A DNA stretch of 64,000 bases from positions 3,162,001 to 3,226,000 of the forward strand of contig NZ_CP046913.1 in assembly GCF_009789675.1 (NCBI RefSeq), in the 5' to 3' direction. The notes beneath the pieces were generated by a model. It was not told where the DNA came from and searched no databases. It saw only the letters and a program-made list of their open reading frames with translations. Source of the stretch: Paraburkholderia acidisoli (GTDB lineage Bacteria; Pseudomonadota; Gammaproteobacteria; Burkholderiales; Burkholderiaceae). Below are positions 29,542 to 37,044 of the stretch, piece after piece (the stretch's first letter is position 1; each line of letters opens with the position of its first letter). The translations under genes and the position numbers were made by a program.

Positions 29542-30654
29542 TCAACGTTGGCCCAGCGTCGTCTCGCCGAACAGGTTCTTTTGATCGCGCGGTTGCGAGC
29601 GCCAGTACTGCGGCGGCGCGTTGACGGTCGCGCCCAGTTGCGCGGCCGCGTGCCACGGCCAGCGCGGATCGTAGAGCATGGCGCGCGCCATCGCGATCAT
29701 GTCGGCGTCGCCGTCTTCGAGAATCTGGTTGGCCTGCAACGCGTCGGTGATGAGGCCCACGGCAATGGTCGGCACGCCGGTTTCGGCCTTCACCTTGCGC
29801 GCGAACTGCACCTGATAGCCGGGTCCGAGCGCGATCTTCTGCAGCGGCGAGACACCGCCCGAAGACACGTCGATCCAGTCCACGCCGCGCTGCTTGAGTT
29901 CGAGTGCGAACGCCACCGTGTCTTCCGGCGTCCAGCCGCCGTCGACCCAGTCGGTGGCGGAAACGCGCACGCCCACGGGGCGATCCGCCGGGAATTCGGC
30001 GCGTACCGCTTCGAACACTTCGAGCGGAAAACGCATGCGGTTTTCGCGCGAGCCGCCGTATTCGTCGGTGCGCTGATTCGCGATGGGCGAGAGGAATTGA
30101 TGCAGCAGATAGCCGTGCGCCGCATGCACTTCGAGCGCGTCGATACCGAGCCGCGCGGCCCGCCGCGCCGTGGCCACGAACGCGTCGCGCACGCGATTCA
30201 GACCCGCGACGTCGAGCGCGAGCGGCGGCGTTTCGTCTTCCTTGTGGGGCAGCGCGGAAGGCGCGTGCGGCAACCAGCCGCCTTCGGCCACGGGGATCAG
30301 TTGACCGCCTTCCCAGGGCACGTGGCTCGACGCCTTGCGGCCCGCATGCGAGATCTGCATGGCGATGCGGATGGGCGAATGACGGCGGATCGCTTCGATC
30401 ACCGGCTTGAGCGCGGCTTCGGTCACGTCGTCCCAGAGACCGAGGTCGCCGGGCGTGATGCGGCCGTCGGGTTCCACGGCCGTGGCTTCGATGCAGAGCA
30501 TGGCCGCGCCCGAGAGCGCGAGATGGCCGAGATGGATCATGTGCCAGTCGGTGGCTTCGCCGCGCTCGGCGGAGTACTGGCACATCGGCGAGACGACGAT
30601 GCGATTCGCGAGCGTCATGCCACGAAGTTCGAGCGGAGAAAAGAGCGTGCTCAT
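29542..30654 (-). CDS. namA: NADPH dehydrogenase, Old Yellow Enzyme family (YqjM/NamA type)
   Basis: FMN-dependent ene-reductase acting on activated double bonds. The 370-residue barrel has RIVVSPMCQYSA with the cysteine characteristic of the thermophilic-like YqjM class. The substrate-binding pair is in GIDALEVHAAHGYLLHQFLSP, then TDEYGGSRENRMRF and AVGLITDALQANQIL. The cysteine in place of the classical threonine separates it from the NemA class. It is a single gene; the natural substrate is unknown, and roles in detoxifying unsaturated or nitro compounds are only family-based. Confidence 0.93.
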   Translation of the reverse strand: MSTLFSPLELRGMTLANRIVVSPMCQYSAERGEATDWHMIHLGHLALSGAAMLCIEATAVEPDGRITPGDLGLWDDVTEAALKPVIEAIRRHSPIRIAMQISHAGRKASSHVPWEGGQLIPVAEGGWLPHAPSALPHKEDETPPLALDVAGLNRVRDAFVATARRAARLGIDALEVHAAHGYLLHQFLSPIANQRTDEYGGSRENRMRFPLEVFEAVRAEFPADRPVGVRVSATDWVDGGWTPEDTVAFALELKQRGVDWIDVSSGGVSPLQKIALGPGYQVQFARKVKAETGVPTIAVGLITDALQANQILEDGDADMIAMARAMLYDPRWPWHAAAQLGATVNAPPQYWRSQPRDQKNLFGETTLGQR

Positions 30655-31020
30655 GAAGAGTCCACGGACGGTTGGCGGAAGCGTCCGAGAATAGCACGCG
30701 TGTTTTGCGCGCGCTTGGAGCGGCCCGAGGCGCAGCGGCCGAGAGGTTGCCGCGTGGGTTGCCGTGAGGTGTGAAGGCTTCGGGCGCGATGTGTCGACGG
30801 CAGGACGTATGCGCGGAAGCTACGGCGCATGTGCGACGCGGCACGTGCGCGCGATTTCGCGCAATTGGGCGCGATCAGGCATGACTGGACACGACGGGTC
30901 ACATGCGTACGCCGCGTTCGCTGCGCGCGCCGAGGCTCCGCGCATCGAGCGAGTCGCATTCGACCCGTTCGCGGTGCACGCGCTACGCGCGCGCGATTGG
31001 CGACGGGCCAATCCGGCCCA
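30655..31020. other. Gene-free gap upstream of the NADPH dehydrogenase
   Basis: About 365 bp of GC-rich sequence holding, presumably, the dehydrogenase promoter. I see no clear hairpin or repeat. Reading frames crossing it have no support. Confidence 0.55.
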
Positions 31021-31752
31021 TCAAGGCTGCTGGCGCGCGGCCGCGATCCCATCGACGATATCGAGCCACTCGCCGAACATGCGGCTCGCCTGCGCTTCGA
31101 GTTGCGGACCGTGGCGCGCGGTGTCGGCGCGCAACGCATTCACGTCCACGCCCGCCGCGCCGATCTCGGCCGCGTGACCGATGAGCCAGGGCTCGAAGCG
31201 ATCGGCGCGCACTTCCGGATGACATTGCAGACCGAGCACGTGCTCGCCCCACGCGAACGCCTGGTTCTCGCACAGCGGCGTGGACGCGAGGCGCGTGGCG
31301 CCGTTCGGCAGGTCGAAGGTGTCGCCGTGCCAATGCAGCATGGAGGTCGCCGCGGCGTCGAGGTGCGCGAGCGGCGAGGCGCGGCCCGCGTCGGTGAGCG
31401 TGAGCGGCGTCCAGCCGATCTCGGGCTGCGGGCCCGCATACACGCGCGCACCGAGCACGCGCGCGATGAGCTGCGCGCCGAGACAGATGCCGAGCGTGGG
31501 CAGCCCCGCCGCGATGCGCTTTTCGATCATGCCGGCGAGCGGCGTGAGGGTGGGATAACGCGCGTCGTCGACGGCGTTGATCGGGCCGCCGAGAATCACC
31601 ATCAGCGAAGCCGACAAGGGATTGAGCGCAGCCACGCGTGCGAAACCGACATCGACGTAACGCACGGGACGTCCACGGTCGCCGAGCACGCGCTCGAAGC
31701 TGCCGAGGTCCTCGAAATAGACATGGCGAACGGCCAATACTTCGCGATTCAT
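31021..31752 (-). CDS. Class I glutamine amidotransferase-like protein
   Basis: A 243-residue GMP-synthase-like glutaminase domain on its own. The nucleophile Cys90 is in GICLGAQLIAR and the His178/Glu180 pair is in GLQCHPEV. The family includes stand-alone amidotransferases and gamma-glutamyl hydrolases acting on polyamines or other gamma-glutamyl compounds. No synthase partner is adjacent. The start was taken at MNREVLAVRHVYFEDLG, with AGGA upstream; longer frames add only unstructured residues. Confidence 0.9.
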   Translation of the reverse strand: MNREVLAVRHVYFEDLGSFERVLGDRGRPVRYVDVGFARVAALNPLSASLMVILGGPINAVDDARYPTLTPLAGMIEKRIAAGLPTLGICLGAQLIARVLGARVYAGPQPEIGWTPLTLTDAGRASPLAHLDAAATSMLHWHGDTFDLPNGATRLASTPLCENQAFAWGEHVLGLQCHPEVRADRFEPWLIGHAAEIGAAGVDVNALRADTARHGPQLEAQASRMFGEWLDIVDGIAAARQQP

Positions 31753-32079
31753 CAGCACTTTCCTGGGGACGGCGGGAGAGGCCACGCACGCGAACCGGGC
31801 AGGTCCGGCGTGGCGAAGACGGTGGCGACGACAGTGGCCGTGGCGGGCGAATGGCCGCCCGGCCGTGCCAGCCTGGAACCCGCACTTCGTGTGACCGCGC
31901 CGCCTGCTATGGCAGCGCGTTCCCCGCACGAAGCGCGTGGCGCGAACGGCGTCGAACACAAGGCAGTCGCGCAGCGAGGCGCGAGGTCAGCCGCGAGTTT
32001 GCCGATCCCGCGCGCGCCGTTTGCCGTGAAAACACGCACGCGGCGCACGCAGGTAGTAAAACGCGGCACGCTTGCGCGC
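31753..32079. other. Gene-free gap
   Basis: About 330 bp between the amidotransferase and the MarR gene, both on minus. It should hold the amidotransferase promoter. I see no hairpin, repeat or credible small gene. Confidence 0.5.
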
Positions 32080-32718
32080 TTACTGCGCGAAGATCTTCCA
32101 GTTCTTTTTCTGGGTCGTCGCGTCGGCCTGCTGGTACACCGAACAGTCGAGACGCAGATCGGTATCGGCCATGTCGAGGTTCAGCAAGCTGCAGTGGCTC
32201 GGCGTCTTCTTCGAATTCTTGCTCGGCTCGAAGTGCGCGCAGGTGAGGCACATGCGGTGCTGCGGGCTGGTTTCCTGCGCTTCGAGCAGGTAGACGGTCT
32301 TGAGCAGCGTGCGATACAGCACCGATTGCTCGTCGGCCTTCAGCGTGCCGACCGCCTTCGAGAGGAAGTCCGGCCATTGCGACGCCTTCTTCGCGGCCGT
32401 GCGGCCACGCGTGGTCAGGCGCACGGCGAGCGCGCGGCCGTCGTCGAGCGCGCGGCGCTTTTCGACGAGTCCCTTGGTTTCGAGCGTGCTCACCGCGTCG
32501 CTCGTGGTGGCCGCCGTGAGTGCCGTTTCACGGGCGATCTCGCCGAGGCGCATCGGCCCCTTGCGCTGCATCAGCAGCACGAGAATTTCGCCCTGGGTAG
32601 GCGTGAGCCCTGCCCCTTCGGCCCAGTCCCACGCCTGGCTCCGCATTGCCGTGCTAAGTCGCAGCAGGCTATGGGTCACCCGCCCGGCTGCCTGCTCTCC
32701 GTATACGCCTTCGCTCAT
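32080..32718 (-). CDS. MarR-family regulator with C-terminal four-cysteine cluster
   Basis: Winged-helix regulator of 212 residues, longer than the usual 140-160. Residues 15-125 are the MarR core (GLTPTQGEILVLLMQRKGPM, AATTSDAVSTLETKGLVEKR, DDGRALAVRLTTRGR). A C-terminal extension carries Cys157, Cys160, Cys176 and Cys192 in the pattern CLTC, then HC, then DC. Such spacing could bind zinc or an iron-sulphur cluster, so metal or redox sensing is possible (inference). The upstream gap contains an exact DnaA box and an inverted repeat. The start has GAAAG just before it. Confidence 0.88.
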   Translation of the reverse strand: MSEGVYGEQAAGRVTHSLLRLSTAMRSQAWDWAEGAGLTPTQGEILVLLMQRKGPMRLGEIARETALTAATTSDAVSTLETKGLVEKRRALDDGRALAVRLTTRGRTAAKKASQWPDFLSKAVGTLKADEQSVLYRTLLKTVYLLEAQETSPQHRMCLTCAHFEPSKNSKKTPSHCSLLNLDMADTDLRLDCSVYQQADATTQKKNWKIFAQ

Positions 32719-32986
32719 AGTCTTTCGCTGGTTTATTGGCAGCTTGCGCTGCATCGTCAGCCGCCTGTTGTTCGGCAGCCTGTGGGGAACGCCGGCGCCC
32801 GGTCTGCCCGAACGCCGCACCATCTCAAAAATTTACGGCTCGTACTGCGCAAAACGCGGTGCGCTGCCCAGTCTCGTTGCCTTGCCGCTCGAGCCCAAAA
32901 CGTCCTTCCCGTCCTGATGCCTTCGCAGCAAACCGCCATTCTATGCGAGAGTGAGAAATCGCACAGCTAACTTATCCCGGCTCAAT

Positions 32987-32995
32987 TGTGGATAA
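32987..32995 (-). promoter_or_regulatory. DnaA box (exact)
   Basis: TGTGGATAA is the reverse complement of TTATCCACA, the consensus DnaA box. It continues as ACCCGT, a context shared with the boxes 4 kb to the right. It may act as part of an origin-related cluster or as a DnaA regulatory site for the MarR gene. Confidence 0.7.
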
Positions 32996-33389
32996 CCCGT
33001 TGATAAGCGGGTGATTGCAATCGAACAACCGTCGCGCAGCGCGCGATTGGCACCGCAAACGTGTGCCGGTACGCGCCGCGGCACGCCGCCCGAATCGCCT
33101 GAAAACCCCTGAAAAATGCCCGGAAAACGCCAATTGTCGCGCGCGTTCGTGCACGCAGTCCATTGAGTTTGCAGGGATTTCGAACCTTACCCACGACCGC
33201 GTACGGATTTCGTCAGCGAACCGAACAAAAAGACTGGTCTGGATCAAAAAAGTAAGAACAACCAGGTACCTTCAGCTTGCCAAAAAAAATTCCGGGTGCG
33301 GCAAAAAAGTGTGGCCTGGTTCGCACTCCGTTGCATTCGGTCGCGCTTTTGGCGGCTTGCCGCGCCTTGGCGGCGTGCAACCTCACGAA

Positions 33390-33450
33390 GCTTTCAGACG
33401 GCTGAAAGCACGAAGGGCGGCACGCGGTTTCCCGCCGTGCCGCCCTTCGT
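33390..33450 (-). terminator. Two adjacent hairpins, probable terminator
   Basis: GCTTTCAG-ACGG-CTGAAAGC is followed directly by a 15-bp perfect stem, ACGAAGGGCGGCACG with CGTGCCGCCCTTCGT, around an 11-base loop. They lie about 140 bp after the minus-strand ligase gene. No T-run follows on either strand, so an intrinsic terminator is not certain. Confidence 0.55.
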
Positions 33451-33592
33451 CTCCCTTTCGTTCCAGAATGCGTCTTCCGGCGTTCTGGCTCTTGCCTTTA
33501 TTTCGCCAAAACCGCATCACCAAAAATTACTCAGTGGTCCTTGAGGTTCGCCCTCGTATTGCCGTTCGTTACGAACATGGCGCGGCTCGAAC

Positions 33593-34708
33593 TCAAGCGC
33601 GCCATTGCAGGCACTGCTGACGCACCGCCTCGTGCAGCGACTTTTCCTCGGCCACCACGTTGCGCAACCAGCTCGCGTCGTTGTTCTGCGCGCGTGCGAG
33701 CGTCGCGATTTCGGCCAGTGCGCGCGTCGAGCCGAGTGCTTCGCCGTGTGGCGCGATGGTGTCGAGCGTTTCGAGGATGTCCTCGGAAATCGTGCGACGC
33801 TCGCCCGTTTGCGGATTCACGCAGGTGCCGGCCAGACCGAATCGGCACGCCTGGAAACGGTTGAACGTGTAGACGAGGTAGTCGTCCTCGCGCGGCGTGA
33901 TCGGCCGGTCGGTGAGCAGATGGCGCGCGAGCGTCTGGATGTAGCACGCGATCGCGGCCGCGCGCTCGACCGAGAGCGGCGTGTCCATCACGCGCACTTC
34001 GATCGTGCCGAAACCGGGCTTCGGGCGAATGTCCCAGTAGAAGTCTTTCATGCTGTTGACGACGCCCGTGTGCACCATCTTCGAGAAGTAGTCCTTGAAG
34101 TCTTCCCAGCTGAGCACGAACGGCGCGCGGCCCGACAACGGGAACGCGAACACGGAATTCAGGCGGGCCGAATGGAAGCCCGTGTCCACGCCCTGCACGT
34201 ACGGCGAGGACGCCGAGAGCGCGATGAAATGCGGAATGAAGCGCGAAAGCGAATGCAGCAGGAACAGTGCGCTGTCGGCGTCGGGGCAACCGATATGCAC
34301 GTGCTGGCCGAACACCGTGAACTGCTTCGCGAGATAGCCGTACAGCTCCGACAGATACTGAAAGCGCGGGGTATCGACGATACGCCGGTCGCTCCATTGC
34401 TGGAACGCGTGCGTCCCGCCGCCGCACAGCCCGACGTTGAGCCGGTCGGCCGCGGCCACCAGCACGTCGCGAATCTTGCGCAGGTCGGTGACGGCCTGCT
34501 CGTGGTGCGTGCAGATACCGGTGGACAGCTCGATCATGCTTTCGGTGATTTCGGGCGTGATGTTGCCCGGAATCTCCTGATCCTTGATGAGCCGCATGAT
34601 GTCGCTGCCCGCTTTGGTCAGGTCGTAGTCGTGCGTGTTGACGATCTGCATTTCGAGTTCGACGCCGAACGTGAACGGCTTCGAATCGACAAATGTTTCT
34701 AGTGACAT
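33593..34708 (-). CDS. ybdK: Carboxylate-amine ligase, GCS2 family (YbdK-like glutamate-cysteine ligase)
   Basis: ATP-dependent ligase of the glutamine-synthetase-like fold; members join glutamate to cysteine or related amines. The 371-residue length matches YbdK. Visible elements are [12 protein letters not shown] at the N-terminus, [31 protein letters not shown] and [24 protein letters not shown] precedes the ATG; the longer frame upstream is rejected. A true class I gshA is also in this window, so this enzyme may have another amine substrate or act as a backup. Confidence 0.9.
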   Translation of the reverse strand: MSLETFVDSKPFTFGVELEMQIVNTHDYDLTKAGSDIMRLIKDQEIPGNITPEITESMIELSTGICTHHEQAVTDLRKIRDVLVAAADRLNVGLCGGGTHAFQQWSDRRIVDTPRFQYLSELYGYLAKQFTVFGQHVHIGCPDADSALFLLHSLSRFIPHFIALSASSPYVQGVDTGFHSARLNSVFAFPLSGRAPFVLSWEDFKDYFSKMVHTGVVNSMKDFYWDIRPKPGFGTIEVRVMDTPLSVERAAAIACYIQTLARHLLTDRPITPREDDYLVYTFNRFQACRFGLAGTCVNPQTGERRTISEDILETLDTIAPHGEALGSTRALAEIATLARAQNNDASWLRNVVAEEKSLHEAVRQQCLQWRA

Positions 34709-34826
34709 GGCGTCCCCTGTTGGACGGCGCGATGCCCGCGCGCGCGACTGCGCTGCGGGCCCGCGCGATGTGGCAAGGCGGCGCGCGCGGCAGCGCCATT
34801 CAGCGCCGCCGCGCGCACCGCGTCTT

Positions 34827-36038
34827 TCATGGTTCGTCGCGTTCGCCGACGAGCGCGAGCACGCGGTACACGACCCACGGCGCGAACAGCTGGAGCACGA
34901 CGATCGCGCACAGAATGATGGCGCGCAGGCTCGGATCGAAGTTCGGATAGAGGTCGTAAGTATCTTCGACAAGCAGGAAGGCCAGCGCCGACATTGGTGT
35001 CAGGGCGAGACCGAGCGCCACGCCCTGCTTCCATTCGAGGCCGCTCGGCTTGGCGAACATCAGCACGCCGAGGAGCTTGGCCACGAGCCGCGCGACGATC
35101 AGCCCCGCCGCCGCGAGCCCGCCCACCGCAATGTCGTGCCACTGGAACGTGGTGAGCGTGAGCACGAACAGAATCACGGTGAGCAGCCACCCGGCCGTGC
35201 CGAAGTGCTGCGGCCACAGCTGCGGGCGCGCCTCGCGATTTTTCACGATGATGCCGGCCGCGAGCAGGCTCAGGATGGTCGAGAGCTTGAGCAGATGCGC
35301 TACCGCAATCGCGAGCAGCACGAGACCGAACAGCGCGACGAACGAATGCTCGTCCTGCGGGCTCAGGCTGAAGCGCCGGTAGAACAGCGTGCAGGCGCGC
35401 GCGAGCAGATACGCGAGCACGATCGAGCCCACCAGCAGGTAGAGCGGCTGGAGGATCGTCGCGAACACGTTGCCGTAGATTTCCTGATGCAGCCAGCTCG
35501 AGGCGAGCTTTTCGATCACCACGGCATAGATGCTGTTGAGCGCCGTGAGCGTGAGCAGGCGCTGCGTGACCTGGCCTTCGGCGCGCAGCTCGACTTTGAG
35601 CTGGATCACCATGGCGGGCGAGGTGGCCATGGCGATCGACGCCACGACGATCGAGATCATCGCCGGCACGGAAAGGAACAGCAGCACGACGAGCACGAAA
35701 ACGAACGTGAGCGTCGACTCGGCCACGCTGGAAAGGATCAGCCACGGGTTGCGGCGAATCCAGCGCAAATCGAGCCGGCTGCCCAGCTCGAACAGCAGCA
35801 GCCCGAGCGCGACGTCGAGCAGGGGCCGCGCGGAGGTCGCGACGTCGGCGTCGATCACGCCGAAGCCGGCCGAACCGGCAATCAAGCCGATCACGCCATA
35901 GCCCGAAATGCGCGGCAAACGCCACGCGCGATAGCAGAGCTCACCGAAGAGACCCGCGGCGAGCAACGCAAGCCCGGCCCAGAAAATACCGTCGAGCTGC
36001 AACGGCCAGGCGGGAAAGAACGAAAACGCCGACTTCAT
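34827..36038 (-). CDS. CPA2-family cation/proton antiporter
   Basis: Inner-membrane exchanger of 403 residues, nearly all hydrophobic, with 11 to 13 membrane segments. Family features are [35 protein letters not shown] and [18 protein letters not shown], with [16 protein letters not shown] near the middle. No TrkA-N or other cytoplasmic domain follows, so it is the short form. It lies 118 bp upstream of the ligase on the same strand and could be cotranscribed. The ion (sodium or potassium) is not evident. Confidence 0.9.
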   Translation of the reverse strand: MKSAFSFFPAWPLQLDGIFWAGLALLAAGLFGELCYRAWRLPRISGYGVIGLIAGSAGFGVIDADVATSARPLLDVALGLLLFELGSRLDLRWIRRNPWLILSSVAESTLTFVFVLVVLLFLSVPAMISIVVASIAMATSPAMVIQLKVELRAEGQVTQRLLTLTALNSIYAVVIEKLASSWLHQEIYGNVFATILQPLYLLVGSIVLAYLLARACTLFYRRFSLSPQDEHSFVALFGLVLLAIAVAHLLKLSTILSLLAAGIIVKNREARPQLWPQHFGTAGWLLTVILFVLTLTTFQWHDIAVGGLAAAGLIVARLVAKLLGVLMFAKPSGLEWKQGVALGLALTPMSALAFLLVEDTYDLYPNFDPSLRAIILCAIVVLQLFAPWVVYRVLALVGERDEP

Positions 36039-36767
36039 CGTGGAGGCTTCTCCTTGGCAAGAAGACAGTCCGGCTGTCCGACGTTAGAGCGACAGCGATT
36101 CGCACTCAGGGCAAGCGGCGTGCCGCGCGTCCCGAGCGCCGCTACCCGAACCGTATGCGACCCGGGGTTACCCTGGGAAACGGAGCGGATCACGGAGCGA
36201 ACCACGCCGCGCCTCGTGCGCCCGCGATGCGGCGCCGACACGCGCTGAAGGCACCCGCGGCACCTGCGCGCGCCCACGCGCTCATACGCGACCGGGTTCG
36301 GTCCGACAGACAGAACCTCGCGCAGGGCGGCGGCGAGTGCGGGAACCATTGCACCGGCACGGTAGTGCGGCGAACAGCCGGTACGGGCGCGTCCTGTGCG
36401 CGGTTCTGCGCGACAGTGACGCCCGAGGTGGAGAAACGAACGCAGCCGGCTTCCTGAGCACTCAGATTCAGGTCACGCGGCATCCGTTCCTTGGATGCGT
36501 CAGCCGTTCTGATGCGGCATTCGACGCGGAAAAGTCCGGCGATTGTGCCATAGCTTTTTTGCAATTGTCCCGGCTAAACCGAAAGCCAGCGCGAAGACGG
36601 TAATTACGTCCAGTTTGCACACATTTGATGACAGTGGTGGAAAAAATGACCGGAAATTTTCCGCTGATGTCGCGTTGCGCGAGCTTGCGGTTTCGTCGCG
36701 ATTCTTCAGCCGATTATCGGCCTGCGCGGTTGGGCATTCCCGATACCGGTGGCGCTAGCTTCGGGTT

Positions 36768-36781
36768 TACGGTTTACCGTA
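36768..36781. repeat. 14-bp palindrome
   Basis: TACGGT-TT-ACCGTA is a perfect inverted repeat at the left end of the AT-rich segment. It could bind a dimeric regulator or help unwinding. Confidence 0.6.
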
Positions 36782-36819
36782 TGTATACGTAGTAATAGTT
36801 AACAAGTCCCTGGATTTTC

Positions 36820-36828
36820 TGTGGATAA
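36820..36828 (-). promoter_or_regulatory. DnaA box (exact)
   Basis: TGTGGATAA matches the DnaA box consensus on the minus strand. It lies next to the AT-rich segment and continues as CCCGTG. Confidence 0.75.
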
Positions 36829-37000
36829 CCCGTGTTTACCTCGGGATATCAGCGAGTTGGCGCGCGCACAACCGGACGGTTTGCATGTGCGGACCGCAAG
36901 CGCTTCGAAGAACAACTTTCTGGGGGCGCGAAGCGTCGCTCGACTTACCCCGTTTACGTCCACATCGGTTCCACACTTCGTTCGCCTGCAATCCGCGCGG

Positions 37001-37009
37001 TTATCCACA
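37001..37009 (+). promoter_or_regulatory. DnaA box (exact)
   Basis: TTATCCACA is the consensus box on the plus strand, 172 bp from the previous one and in opposite orientation. A weaker box (GGGGATAA) follows within 10 bp. Confidence 0.75.
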
Positions 37010-37044
37010 GCTTCGCGGGGATAACCCGTGCACGGCCCGATTGC

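Larger units (their letters stand above)
32719..33592. other. Gene-free region with a DnaA box and strong hairpins
   Basis: About 870 bp. The left part is the MarR promoter region, with an exact DnaA box and TTATCC-N12-GGATAA at 32972-32995. The middle has several A-runs (33245-33310). The right part has two adjacent perfect hairpins at 33390-33450 that probably end the carboxylate-amine ligase transcript. Confidence 0.6.
36039..37044. other. Gene-free region, candidate replication-origin-like segment
   Basis: About 1 kb without a gene. The right 450 bp holds two exact DnaA boxes, a near-match GGGGATAA at 37017-37024, an AT-rich stretch at 36765-36835 (including GTATACGTAGTAATAGTTAA) and a 14-bp palindrome. 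The 12-mer GGATAACCCGTG occurs twice in it and 11 of its bases recur near 33 kb. Genes on the left are mainly on minus and more are on plus to the right. These are origin-like traits, but dnaA is not in the window, so an ordinary regulatory region cannot be excluded. Confidence 0.4.

Noticed and set aside
36190..36564. 124-codon open frame on minus in the gap before mnmC
   Set aside because: No Shine-Dalgarno, no hydrophobic or domain pattern, and Arg/Ala/Ser-rich composition; treated as non-coding.
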